39,073 nt of DNA, from positions 1 through 39,073 of IMG/VR virus record IMGVR_UViG_3300025274_000022; one strand, 5' to 3'. Positions 31,464 through 38,993 of this stretch are shown here, in pieces. The notes under the pieces were generated by a model that did not search any database, had not been told where the DNA came from, and saw nothing but the letters and a program-made list of their open reading frames with translations. The position numbers were made by a program, and so were the translations under genes. Every line of letters starts with the position of its first letter. The stretch's first letter is position 1. The stretch comes from a virus.

Positions 31464-31612
31464 TAGCTTGTTGTCACTGTTTGAGTTGATGATCCATTAT
31501 AAAATTTTAAAACACTTGTTGCTGTATTATACCACACCACTCCCTCTATAAGAGTGGGATCAGATGCGAGGTTTTGAATCTTAACACCTTTAGTACTTAG
31601 ATATGTAGACAT
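31463..31612 (-). CDS. Kelch-less mini-paralog (N-terminal module only)
   Basis: A 49-aa protein starting MSTYLSTKGVKIQNLASDPT, with VVWYNTATSVLKFY and the end GSSTQTVTTS. It carries the same N-terminal module as Kelch 1 and Kelch 2 and a C-terminal tail like Kelch 2 (TQTVTVS), but all six blades are gone. The stop overlaps the Kelch 1 start (TAATG). AGGA lies 8 nt before the ATG. It is below usual ORF cutoffs. It could be a recombination remnant or a functional attachment-site cap or competitor; coupling to Kelch 1 favours continued translation. Confidence 0.7.
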   Translation of the reverse strand: MSTYLSTKGVKIQNLASDPTLIEGVVWYNTATSVLKFYNGSSTQTVTTS

Positions 31613-31621
31613 TATTAATTC

Positions 31622-31915
31622 CTATGGTAATATATATTTTTCAGGTCTTTTTGTACCAGGGGCAGCTAGTTTCTCTTCGTCAGACCAATTATCCCAAAGA
31701 ACTTGTGATTCTTCGACGTTAGCATCAACAAGCGCCTGTGCTTCTGATTTTACCATTGCATTGCCATTTACTCTGATGATCCAAGATACACCTGCAGGGT
31801 TATTACCTACTGCCCAAACATTGGCAGGATGACCGGACAGATAGAAATCATTACGATCTTCATGCGTAAAGAAATCTTTCCCCCAGTTACTCGCTACACA
31901 ATATATGTTTGCCAT
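31622..31915 (-). CDS. Small protein between fiber genes
   Basis: A 97-aa protein beginning MANIYCVASNWGKDFFTHED. The middle has a beta pattern, and the end is a helix with SEAQALVDANVEESQVLWDN, then EEKLAAPGTKRPEKYILP. The last part is like the C-terminal segment of small proteins found beside tail-fiber genes in marine phages, of unknown role, perhaps fiber assembly. Confidence 0.7.
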   Translation of the reverse strand: MANIYCVASNWGKDFFTHEDRNDFYLSGHPANVWAVGNNPAGVSWIIRVNGNAMVKSEAQALVDANVEESQVLWDNWSDEEKLAAPGTKRPEKYILP

Positions 31916-31948
31916 AGTTTCCTCCTTTTATTTTCTTATAATTCATTT

Positions 31949-32977
31949 TTAACTTACTGTCACGGTTTGTGTTGTATAGTTCGGACTATTAAATTCTTCT
32001 GTTCCAGCAGTATATATTGCTGGGGGCTGCAATTGACCTCCTACCCATAAACAAGCAGCGCTGGTGCCTGATGATTGCATATACCCTTGAAATTTAGTTA
32101 CTGCTAGATTACCTACTTCAGTCCAAGAACTTCCGTCCCAAACTTCTGTATTAGTTGTATATCCAGGAGGTCCATTATATCCTGCATATGCTATCGCCGC
32201 CGTACTACTTGCTCCTGAAGCGCCGCCAGATTCCCTAGCTGTGGTCATAGCAGTTCCTGTTGTCCAAGAAGTTCCATCAAATGTTTCAACCGTAGTCTGG
32301 ATGCTAGGGCCTCCTCCCCCACAGAACATAGCCGAAGTTTGAACTCCACACGAACCTGCATTGTGCCGAGCCGTATTTAGATCATTTACTTCTGTCCAAC
32401 TTGTACCATCAAATTTTTCTGTTGCAGCTATTTTAGAATCATCAGCTGCTTCTCCCCCAAAAGCTAAGCCTGCAGTGTTTGTGCCTGCACCACCAAATTT
32501 ACTTTTTGCTGTATTCATAGCATTAACTTCCGTCCAACTACTTCCATCATAATCTTCAGTAAGAGTCACAGCTTGAAGACCTGGAGGTCTTGCATCTCCT
32601 CCAAAAGCTAAAGTCGCAGTCGTAGTTCCACATGCTGCTAGAGTTCGTCTGGTAGTACCTAGTGTTGCAGGAGAAGTAGTCCAACTACTTCCATCATAAG
32701 TTTGTGTTACATTAGTATTAGAGAAGGGAGGTGGGCCCGATGCAGATCCATATCCTCCTACTACAATAGCTGCCGTTTGAGTTCCTGCAATACCCCCAAT
32801 ACCTCTAGCGGTACTTAGATCTCCCCCAGAAGCCCAGGCTCCACCGCCTTCAACTCCGAGTCTAAATTTTCCTGTACCAGAATTATACCAAAGTTTTCCT
32901 ACAGTTCCGGAACTTGCCGTGGGATCAGATGATAGACTCTGAACTGTAAAACCCTGTATACCTTTATATGTAGCCAT
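31949..32977 (-). CDS. Kelch-repeat tail fiber/adhesin 2
   Basis: A 342-aa paralog of Kelch 1. The N-terminal module (GIQGFTVQSLSSDP, GKLWYNSGTGKFRLG) precedes six Kelch-like blades (LSTARGIGGIAGTQTAAIVV, ..., TYDGSSWT) and the tail TTQTVTVS. Blade sequences differ from Kelch 1 mostly in loops, as expected for receptor-facing positions. It starts 3 nt after the fiber gene at 32981. With Kelch 1 it may offer two binding specificities on one virion. Confidence 0.85.
   Translation of the reverse strand: MATYKGIQGFTVQSLSSDPTASSGTVGKLWYNSGTGKFRLGVEGGGAWASGGDLSTARGIGGIAGTQTAAIVVGGYGSASGPPPFSNTNVTQTYDGSSWTTSPATLGTTRRTLAACGTTTATLAFGGDARPPGLQAVTLTEDYDGSSWTEVNAMNTAKSKFGGAGTNTAGLAFGGEAADDSKIAATEKFDGTSWTEVNDLNTARHNAGSCGVQTSAMFCGGGGPSIQTTVETFDGTSWTTGTAMTTARESGGASGASSTAAIAYAGYNGPPGYTTNTEVWDGSSWTEVGNLAVTKFQGYMQSSGTSAACLWVGGQLQPPAIYTAGTEEFNSPNYTTQTVTVS
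32261..32290. repeat. 30-bp identical repeat shared by the two Kelch genes (copy 2)
   Basis: Second copy of the element at 30759-30788, about 1.5 kb away and in the same orientation. Recombination between the copies would delete the mini-paralog, the 97-aa gene and parts of both Kelch genes, fusing them into one. Confidence 0.85.
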
Positions 32978-32980
32978 GGA

Positions 32981-34138
32981 TTATTTATCCTTTAATAGCC
33001 AGCCTTGAGTAGTGTCAGTAAAAACTAAAGTAAACGCAGCACGTTCAACGGCAACGGTTAAGTCAGCAGCTGTACCTTCAATTTTTTCCGAACCATCAGG
33101 GGCTACAGTTAAATTGTTTGTATCAAATGTTCCTGCATAATCAATAAAAGAACATTCATCTCCTATTGTGCCCGCAGGAAGTGTAGCTGTAAAAGCAGCT
33201 GAAGTCGTATCACAAAAATACCCTTCACCTGCAACCGCAGTAAAACCTGTTGTATCCACCGCTTGCCAAGAAGTTCCACCAGACATCGTTGTCCATGATA
33301 AAACTCCTGAAGCATTGGATGTTAAAGCATCGCCCGATGTTCCGGCATCTGCTAAAGGTAAAGTATAAGATATAGTTTCTGATAAATTGCCTGGTTTAAA
33401 TCCTGTGTAAAAAGATCCAAGATCTGTATCTTCATAAAGTCTAATTTCTCCACCTTGATCAGCATTTCCTTGAACAACAAAAGCTCCTGTTCCTTTAGGA
33501 AGGACTTCTAGTCCTATATTCGTAGAGCCTCCACTTAAGGTAATACGAGGGTCGTTGCCCGATGCAGCATTAGCTAAAGTAATTTCGTTAACTGCTGATC
33601 CTGTCGCCGTTAGTTTTATTAATTCATTTCCACCAGTATCTAAAATATCGGTTCCAATTTTTGGTGAAGTTAAAGTTTTGTTTGTTAAAGTTTGTGTTCC
33701 GGTAAGAGTTACATCTCCGAAACTTGCGCTAGCATCAACACAATTTGTTCCATCTGTATAAATAAGTTTGGCTCCTGTAATACCTGCAGCCCACTCGACT
33801 CCTGTACCTGAAACGGTTTTAAAAGTAACAGTATAAGTACTTCCACCTTCAGCATTATTAACGATCCACCAGTTTTCAATACTGTCTGGAACTGTTACAA
33901 TAGCATTTCCACTTGATAACGTTCCTGTTAATTTAATAACACGAGTAGCTAAGACAGATTCAGCACCATCACTTTTCGTTAAAGCGACTGTGCCTCCGTC
34001 GCTAAGAGCTTGTGCTACATAACCTCCTGCGATATTTTCCATCATATCCCAGTTAGTATTAGTTTTAGTTCCCCATGTACCAGCGTTTTCGCCAGTAGCC
34101 ATTTTTTGAATTCCTAAATTTGTATATGTTGATGGCAT
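32981..34138 (-). CDS. Tail fiber protein
   Basis: A 385-aa beta-rich protein. It opens PSTYTNLGIQKMATGENAGT, WGTKTNTNWDMMENIAGGYV, a virion-attachment domain I recall as common in marine phage fibers. The middle has LTGTQTLTNKTLTSPKIGTD, a trimeric-fiber shaft motif. The C-terminus is a jelly-roll-like domain (AFTATLPAGTIGDECSFIDY, LTVAPDGSEKIEG). It probably forms the trimeric fiber to which the Kelch proteins attach. No peptidase or lyase motif. Confidence 0.8.
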   Translation of the reverse strand: MPSTYTNLGIQKMATGENAGTWGTKTNTNWDMMENIAGGYVAQALSDGGTVALTKSDGAESVLATRVIKLTGTLSSGNAIVTVPDSIENWWIVNNAEGGSTYTVTFKTVSGTGVEWAAGITGAKLIYTDGTNCVDASASFGDVTLTGTQTLTNKTLTSPKIGTDILDTGGNELIKLTATGSAVNEITLANAASGNDPRITLSGGSTNIGLEVLPKGTGAFVVQGNADQGGEIRLYEDTDLGSFYTGFKPGNLSETISYTLPLADAGTSGDALTSNASGVLSWTTMSGGTSWQAVDTTGFTAVAGEGYFCDTTSAAFTATLPAGTIGDECSFIDYAGTFDTNNLTVAPDGSEKIEGTAADLTVAVERAAFTLVFTDTTQGWLLKDK

Positions 34139-34152
34139 ATTTTAAAATCTCC

Positions 34153-34941
34153 TTAAGCTGCTTTACCTGTTACATCACTATAACTGGTATTTGACCCAGT
34201 TGCAACATTTGTATACGATGTATTTGATCCTGTGTCAATATCGGCATAATGAATAACATAAGGTACTGCAACCGCAGTTGTAGCCGATACTCCCGTAGGA
34301 ATAACAGTAACATCAATCGTCAAACTTAAGGTTCCAATAGCTGAAGTAGCAGAAACTCCTGTAAGTCCCATTACATCAGCAGGATCCAAAGCCCCTACAC
34401 TAGAGGTAGCTGAAACTCCAGCAGGTTGAACGGTAGGATTCGAAGTAATTGTTACACTTCCTTCAGCAGATGTTGCAGAAACGCCAGTTAAGGATGCAGT
34501 AACATCTGCTACAGCAGTAGGAGAACCTACAGCAGTTGTCGCTGAGACTCCTGTTAAAGGAACTCCAATTATTATATTTAATGAACCATCGGCAGTAGTT
34601 GCAGAAACTCCTGTTAAAGAGACTGTTACATCCGCAACCGCTGTAACGGTTCCTAAAGAAGTAGTAGCTGAGACTCCTGTGAGTCCCATGACATCGGCTG
34701 GTGTAATGGCTCCTACACTTGTAGTTGCTGAAACTCCACTTGGTCTAACGACTGCTTCGTCAACTGATCCCCAACCATTTTCACCCCAGTTTAAAGTTCC
34801 CCATCCAGGATAAAAAGAAGCGGTTGCTGTTCCTAAAGTTGTAGTTGCTGATAAACCAGTTAATGTAAGAGTAACGTCAGCTTGTTCACCCCAAGCATTT
34901 TGACCCCAGGTGGTTAAGGCTTGATTCCAAGTGTTAGCCAT
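34153..34941 (-). CDS. Repeat virion protein (TGVSATT repeats)
   Basis: A 262-aa protein made largely of nine copies of an L/P-x-G-V-S-A-T-T/S-x-x-G unit, spaced 18-30 residues apart. Two copies of a longer block (PxGVSAT-S-V-G-A-x-x-PADVMGLTGVSAT) show internal duplication. N-terminal WNQALTTWGQNAWGE and WGTLNWGENGWGS are Trp/Gly turns, and the end has GSNTSY twice. Each unit probably adds beta-strands to a fibrous spine. The RBS and start codon lie in a hairpin with the upstream stop. I recall such repeats in marine phage structural regions. Confidence 0.75.
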   Translation of the reverse strand: MANTWNQALTTWGQNAWGEQADVTLTLTGLSATTTLGTATASFYPGWGTLNWGENGWGSVDEAVVRPSGVSATTSVGAITPADVMGLTGVSATTSLGTVTAVADVTVSLTGVSATTADGSLNIIIGVPLTGVSATTAVGSPTAVADVTASLTGVSATSAEGSVTITSNPTVQPAGVSATSSVGALDPADVMGLTGVSATSAIGTLSLTIDVTVIPTGVSATTAVAVPYVIHYADIDTGSNTSYTNVATGSNTSYSDVTGKAA

Positions 34942-34959
34942 AAGGAAGGACTCCTTATG
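34939..34959 (-). promoter_or_regulatory. Hairpin joining stop codon, ribosome site and start codon
   Basis: On the minus strand CATAAGGA (34959-34952) pairs with TCCTTATG (34946-34939) around a 5-nt loop. The 5' arm contains the UAA stop of the 144-aa gene and the AAGGAG ribosome site. The 3' arm ends in the AUG of the repeat-protein gene. A ribosome reaching the stop would melt it, so translation of the two genes should be tightly coupled. Confidence 0.65.
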
Positions 34960-35389
34960 CTATTTGTATGATTGCTGTTGATGCGGCTGCTGCTGGAAAT
35001 TCTACTGTAAAAGTTCCACTAGTAACGGTTTTGTCTCCACCAAAATCAATGGCACAGACCGAAGCATCACTTGCATGTGAATCATTAAAAATTAAACAAC
35101 CTCGCGCAGTGAACGAAGCTGAAGTCCAACTTGTATCTGCAAAATCACAAATCGCTGTATCAGTAGACAATACAGGAGTCACGCTTGTTAAAGCGTTTCC
35201 TTTTGCCGTATATCCTCCACTATCAGCTAATTCTTCTGAAGTTGTATAAGCCGTTGTAGATTTATTTAAAGTTGCATCACTATCGTATAATGCTAAGTTA
35301 AAAGTATTCCCACTCGATGCAGTAAAATTATGTTCAGCCTCTAAAATTTCTTGTTTAAAACTGTTACAAATTGCCGATGTTATTGCCAT
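34955..35389 (-). CDS. Virion structural protein, 144 aa
   Basis: Starts MAITSAICNSFKQEILEAEH, then a Thr/Ser/Ala-rich beta pattern (NTFNLALYDSDATLNKSTTA, FTARGCLIFNDSHA, TSGTFTVEFPAAAAS). The layout (helix, then beta sandwich) matches a structural protein often placed near connector genes in marine phages, of unproven role. It is expressed just after the adaptor gene at 35402. Confidence 0.75.
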   Translation of the reverse strand: MAITSAICNSFKQEILEAEHNFTASSGNTFNLALYDSDATLNKSTTAYTTSEELADSGGYTAKGNALTSVTPVLSTDTAICDFADTSWTSASFTARGCLIFNDSHASDASVCAIDFGGDKTVTSGTFTVEFPAAAASTAIIQIA

Positions 35390-35401
35390 GTTTATCTCCT
35401 A

Positions 35402-36103
35402 TTACGGTGTTGGTGACTGAATGGGTATTCGAATCGTTCCATCCGTATAATCATCCCGTCTCCGTCTTCCAATTTGCTCCGCAGCAAATTTCTCTAATTC
35501 TTGTTTATACTTATTTTCATAAAGTGTCAACATGTCCATCGGACCTTTTAAAAAGCCATAAGCCTCTATTAGGCACGCATATAAAAGGCCTGCTGGAAAA
35601 TATTGACTAAGATAGGTAGTAGTATTACCCGAACTTAAACCTGTTGGTTTTGCGTTAAAATGCACCTTAAATACATACGTACTGTCAGGAACTGGTGCAA
35701 ACATAATACGTCCTGAAGTCGTATCTGTCGTTCCTGTTGCACCACCAAACATTGCATAATATTTAGGGGGATTCGTCGCTGTTTCAGTAGGAATATATTC
35801 CTGTAAATAGGTTCTATCCTTTTTTTCAAGCCATTCATTGGCCCCTGTAGCAACGCTTGTAGAAGTATAAACTTGCACACCCCTTACAAACAAGCAGCCT
35901 GCAGGAGCGTTAATTGTAGATTGACCTGTAACTAAATTCCCTGTTTGAGCTTTTCGATCTGCATCAATAGGACAATCGCGCATAATACGATATTCTGAAT
36001 TTTCAATAAATTGATCTGTAATCGTTGATGTAAAAACACTGGTTCCTACTTCGGTATAACTACCAATTGCTGTGGTTAATGTTGCGTATGTAAATCCTGC
36101 CAT
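35402..36103 (-). CDS. Head-tail adaptor (SU10 adaptor/gp4-like) A
   Basis: A 233-aa protein: MAGFTYATLTTAIGSYTEVG, then FIENSEYRIMRDCPIDADRK, a beta central part (GRIMFAPVPDSTYVFKVHFN) and YLSQYFPAGLLYACLIEAYG with a C-terminal helix (YENKYKQELEKFAAEQIG). This alternation is that of the P22 gp4/SU10 adaptor family that binds under the portal. A second member lies at 36849. It probably forms the dodecameric adaptor ring. Confidence 0.75.
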   Translation of the reverse strand: MAGFTYATLTTAIGSYTEVGTSVFTSTITDQFIENSEYRIMRDCPIDADRKAQTGNLVTGQSTINAPAGCLFVRGVQVYTSTSVATGANEWLEKKDRTYLQEYIPTETATNPPKYYAMFGGATGTTDTTSGRIMFAPVPDSTYVFKVHFNAKPTGLSSGNTTTYLSQYFPAGLLYACLIEAYGFLKGPMDMLTLYENKYKQELEKFAAEQIGRRRRDDYTDGTIRIPIQSPTP

Positions 36104-36849
36104 TATGCTCTAGCGTTAACCGGCCCTGCAAAAGCCGGATAACCTCCTCCTGTTTGTGTTTTACTAGCGGCAGTGACCAATGTAAAGGTATAGCTATTAT
36201 CATCCACTTTGGTAATTGAATAAGATCCTCTTATCTTTACGCCTGAATCATGTGCCGAAGCCGTAGTTGTTTGAGGAGTTAAATTATAAGTCGGTGCTGA
36301 AGAACCTCGTGTTAAACCAGAAAGAACTCCGGTGCCTGTATTGTTAGCTGTATATTTAATAGTTTCATTATCATTGGCTCCTGGTTGAACGACAATATAT
36401 CCTGTGGAAGGAAAAGCAGATGAATCTGTTAAAGTCATCGTCGTTGCCGAATCCGTAAGATCCGAAGCTAAAGTTGTTTCTAGCATAAAAATAGACGGTG
36501 TTACTCCACCTATTGAAGATACCACACTTCTAAAACGAACCGCATCTCCCGTCGAACGGCCATGATCAGGTTGATCGACAGTTACTGTAGTCGAAGAACC
36601 CGTAGTGGTAAAAGGATTATTCGGTAAAATGGTTGGTGTATAAAATTCCGTTCGTGCTGGTCGTGCTCTTTGTAAAGCTTGAGGATCAGCTCCATACGGT
36701 TTTGGACTTATTAAAGGAGATTTTTTTTCATATTCAGAAATATGAACCCATGCTCCCGTCCATTCTTTAACCATTTCCAAATAAGGAAAAGCCTGACCTG
36801 ATCGATCAGAAATGGATAATGCATATCGACCTTGTGAAAATTTTGCCAT
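36103..36849 (-). CDS. Virion protein with nested beta modules
   Basis: A 248-aa protein. The N-terminal 75 residues are specific (WTGAWVHISEYEKKSPLISP). A module of the GSSTTVTVDQPDHGRSTGD type starts near residue 80 and is interrupted at about 124-207 by a second module (TTMTLTDSSAFPSTGYIVVQ ... GVLSGLTRGS). It resumes with SYSITKVDDNSYTFTLVTAA to 237. The same two modules occur side by side in the gp10-like tail protein at 24333. It likely decorates or extends the connector/tail. Overlaps both neighbours by 1 nt. Confidence 0.7.
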   Translation of the reverse strand: MAKFSQGRYALSISDRSGQAFPYLEMVKEWTGAWVHISEYEKKSPLISPKPYGADPQALQRARPARTEFYTPTILPNNPFTTTGSSTTVTVDQPDHGRSTGDAVRFRSVVSSIGGVTPSIFMLETTLASDLTDSATTMTLTDSSAFPSTGYIVVQPGANDNETIKYTANNTGTGVLSGLTRGSSAPTYNLTPQTTTASAHDSGVKIRGSYSITKVDDNSYTFTLVTAASKTQTGGGYPAFAGPVNARA

Positions 36850-37634
36850 TAATCGCTCGGATAATAAGTTTTAGGGGTTATATAAGTACTAGCAGCAGAT
36901 CCATCTTCAGCCAAAGATCTAGCTAATTCATCTTCATAATATAATTTCATTTGTTGAGACAGTTGTGGACTATATTTTTGGCTTAAATAAAAAGCTAAGC
37001 CTGCCACCATACAAGGAACAAAACGATAAGGAATCTGACCTACATTAGTATAGTCTCCGGAATCTTCGATTCTTTTGGTAAAATAAATATGTAATTTACT
37101 TGTTGCTGCCGCCGCTGTAGAATTAGGAGTCGGATAAATTGTTAAAGTTGTTCTATCAATAAAACGTTGAACCCAAAATTGAGTAGGTGTGCTTTTCGTT
37201 AGCTTATTGGAAAAAGCGGCATATGTTGAACGGTCAATTTTAGTCATCGCCAAATCAGCTTGAGTGCCACTTGTATTATTAATGTAAGTTCTAAATTCAC
37301 ATTGAGAAATATCCGATAAACCATATATGGTCTCGGATGAATTAGCATTATTTACGGTTGTTGCTTGATCACTTCCGCCAGCAGTAGCATCCGCTGCCGA
37401 ACGATAAAGCTTGTAAACCGCTTGACCTTCAACCGGACTAATGTTGGTGTCTCCTACTTCCCAATAGTGAATTCCTCGATTTCCCCATTCTTGAAAAAGA
37501 ATGTTTAAGGATCGTCTAGCTGTTTTTAATTGATAACCCGAGGTCGCTTGCAAACCGATTCGTTCGTAAGCATCTTCGATTACTTGATCAATATAGAACG
37601 ACTTCTCAAAAGTCGTTGTCCCTGAAGTAGCCAT
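36849..37634 (-). CDS. Head-tail adaptor (P22 gp4/SU10-like) B
   Basis: A 261-aa protein: FYIDQVIEDAYERIGLQATS, YQLKTARRSLNILFQEWGNR and GIHYWEV are typical of the packaged-DNA stabilisation / tail accessory family of P22 gp4 and related adaptors. Central beta strands (QFWVQRFIDRTTLTIYPTPN) lead to a helical C-terminus (AGLAFYLSQKYSPQLSQQMK). It is upstream of adaptor A, with one gene between. Probably the first ring on the portal. Confidence 0.82.
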   Translation of the reverse strand: MATSGTTTFEKSFYIDQVIEDAYERIGLQATSGYQLKTARRSLNILFQEWGNRGIHYWEVGDTNISPVEGQAVYKLYRSAADATAGGSDQATTVNNANSSETIYGLSDISQCEFRTYINNTSGTQADLAMTKIDRSTYAAFSNKLTKSTPTQFWVQRFIDRTTLTIYPTPNSTAAAATSKLHIYFTKRIEDSGDYTNVGQIPYRFVPCMVAGLAFYLSQKYSPQLSQQMKLYYEDELARSLAEDGSAASTYITPKTYYPSD

Positions 37635-37647
37635 TTAAATGCCCTCC

Positions 37648-37968
37648 TTAATCGAATGTAACTACTAAAAAATCACAATTCGAGAGAACCGCGTGCATAG
37701 CAGTGCTACAATAGATACCTCTTGGAGGAAGGTAGAAAGTAAAACTTTCATTCGCTGCTGTAGCCCATTTAGCTTCAAATACCAAAGTACTGGCTGTAGT
37801 CGCATCCGTAGCGTTATAAATTTTTACACTAGCATCGGCTGCACTTGATTGTGCCTGCACGGCTTTAATTCTTGCAACTCCAATATCAGTAGCCACAGTT
37901 CCTATGTACTTTTGTAAAGTATCCGTTGAACTAATTGCAATGGTCTGTTTTACGTCTGTTGGACTCAT
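37648..37968 (-). CDS. Small virion protein, 106 aa
   Basis: A Thr/Ala/Ser-rich protein (MSPTDVKQTIAISSTDTLQK, SSAADASVKIYNATDATTAS, YLPPRGIYCSTAMHAVLSNC) with a beta-sandwich pattern. It resembles in style the 112-aa protein at 22254. AGGAG lies 8 nt before the ATG. Likely a decoration or tail accessory protein; no named family. Confidence 0.7.
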   Translation of the reverse strand: MSPTDVKQTIAISSTDTLQKYIGTVATDIGVARIKAVQAQSSAADASVKIYNATDATTASTLVFEAKWATAANESFTFYLPPRGIYCSTAMHAVLSNCDFLVVTFD

Positions 37969-37985
37969 TTATTATTCTCCTAGTT

Positions 37986-38011
37986 CTGTGAGCTCCCGAA
38001 GGAGCTCACAG
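37986..38011 (-). other. 11-bp hairpin with UUCG tetraloop
   Basis: CTGTGAGCTCC and GGAGCTCACAG are perfect arms closing a 4-nt loop that reads TTCG on the transcribed minus strand, so the RNA has the very stable C(UUCG)G tetraloop. No U-tract follows on the minus strand (AACTAGGAG), so it is not a clear terminator; on the plus strand TTTATTTATT follows. It lies 8 nt after the 136-aa gene stop and may protect that message from 3' exonucleases. Confidence 0.7.
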
Positions 38012-38019
38012 TTTATTTA

Positions 38020-38430
38020 TTAAGACTCTTTAGCCCAAACACCTTGAACATCTACAACTGTCCAAAAAACAGTTGAGTTCAGAGATGCAATGGTCACATA
38101 GTCTCCAACTTTTGATGTACTTGCAGTATTAACAACGTCTTTATCGTCGGTTAAAGATCCTAAGTACAAAATACCATCAGACCCATTGGGACTAACGGTT
38201 AAGTTGTTTCCACCATCTCCTGCTGTATTGACAAATGTAAATACATTCCCAATAGCAATTGCGGGTAGTGTGAATACTACATCCGTAGTGTTTGATAAAA
38301 AGGTTTTTCCAGAATCAGTAGAAATAACGACAGTGTAATTTGAATCCTTCTGTTCTATATTGAATCCAGTTTTTCCTGCTTCGTTTTTCTTCCCTACTAA
38401 TACCGGGCCTCTAAACAATGTTGTTGCCAT
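38020..38430 (-). CDS. Head/decoration protein candidate, 136 aa
   Basis: A 136-aa beta-rich protein: TTLFRGPVLVGKKNEAGKTG, VFTLPAIAIGNVFTFVNTAG, LTVSPNGSDGILYLG. The second half resembles the C-terminal domain of the fiber at 32981. AGGAGG 8 nt before the ATG, a 150-nt leader and a tetraloop hairpin after the gene all suggest high expression. Such genes often follow the major capsid gene and coat the head. This is inference from place and expression signals. Confidence 0.7.
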   Translation of the reverse strand: MATTLFRGPVLVGKKNEAGKTGFNIEQKDSNYTVVISTDSGKTFLSNTTDVVFTLPAIAIGNVFTFVNTAGDGGNNLTVSPNGSDGILYLGSLTDDKDVVNTASTSKVGDYVTIASLNSTVFWTVVDVQGVWAKES

Positions 38431-38584
38431 GATTATATCCTCCTAATTTATATGATGTAGTCTTTAGGCCGTCGACTATACTCGTCTACATCAAATTAAT
38501 AATTGTATAGTAAGCGATTTATACTACTTTTTTTCAAATAGCGCAAGGGATCCCCTCAACAATGTTTGATTTTGGTGATAGTGC
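38431..38584 (-). promoter_or_regulatory. Leader region with possible promoter and hairpin
   Basis: This 154-nt gap has no gene that I can support. On the minus strand a possible promoter is TTGCGC (38546-38541), 17 nt, TATAAA (38523-38518). The leader then holds TGATGTAG/CTACATCA arms (38453-38460 and 38486-38493, 25-nt loop) just before the strong ribosome site. GGGATCCC is a perfect palindrome near 38547. It may be a late promoter for the capsid-associated protein. Confidence 0.4.
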
Positions 38585-38794
38585 TTAAGTGGCTATCGAA
38601 ACTTGGTCTTGGACTTCGCTTATTTTAGTTTGAAGCGTTTGTTCTTCAAACTCTTTGGCAATGATTTCTTTAACAATTTCCTGAATTTTCTTGTCAATAT
38701 AGGACATATTAATATTATACTTGCCCTCCTTCAGGTGTTCCTGTTGCCATTCTAACTCCAAGGACTTCTTTTGTATGTACAGGTCTTGGGTCAT
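38585..38794 (-). CDS. Small helical protein, overlaps upstream gene out of frame
   Basis: A 69-aa charged protein: MTQDLYIQKKSLELEWQQEH, then MSYIDKKIQEIVKEIIAKEF and KISEVQDQVSIAT, helical throughout. I chose ATG 38794 because AGGAGG with a 6-nt spacer precedes it. This makes an 80-nt overlap with the 88-aa gene in another frame. A start at 38707 would remove the overlap, but its GGAGG is 17 nt away. Coiled-coil scaffold-like proteins next to capsid genes are common; no family is recognised. Confidence 0.6.
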   Translation of the reverse strand: MTQDLYIQKKSLELEWQQEHLKEGKYNINMSYIDKKIQEIVKEIIAKEFEEQTLQTKISEVQDQVSIAT

Positions 38795-38981
38795 TTGTAA
38801 CCTCCTCATAGGTTATCCATTTACCACTTTTAGTAGTAAATCCATTTTTTTCAAATAATACCTCATTTTTTCCTAGTTTGTCAAGGATAGAGTTTTCGAT
38901 ACCTTGAGGAGAATCTTCCGCTGTGACTCGAAAATCAGCAGAATAGCCACAATATCGAATTTTTATTAGAAAAGTTTTCAT
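38715..38981 (-). CDS. Small hypothetical protein, 88 aa
   Basis: Starts MKTFLIKIRYCGYSADFRVT, then SPQGIENSILDKLGKNEVLF and a basic/polar end. The mix of strand, helix and strand resembles a small ferredoxin-like or swivelling fold. An extended -10 promoter (TGTTATAAT) lies 13 nt upstream, so the leader is only a few nt and there is no clear ribosome site. Function unknown. Confidence 0.65.
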   Translation of the reverse strand: MKTFLIKIRYCGYSADFRVTAEDSPQGIENSILDKLGKNEVLFEKNGFTTKSGKWITYEEVTNDPRPVHTKEVLGVRMATGTPEGGQV

Positions 38982-38993
38982 ATTAATTTCTTA

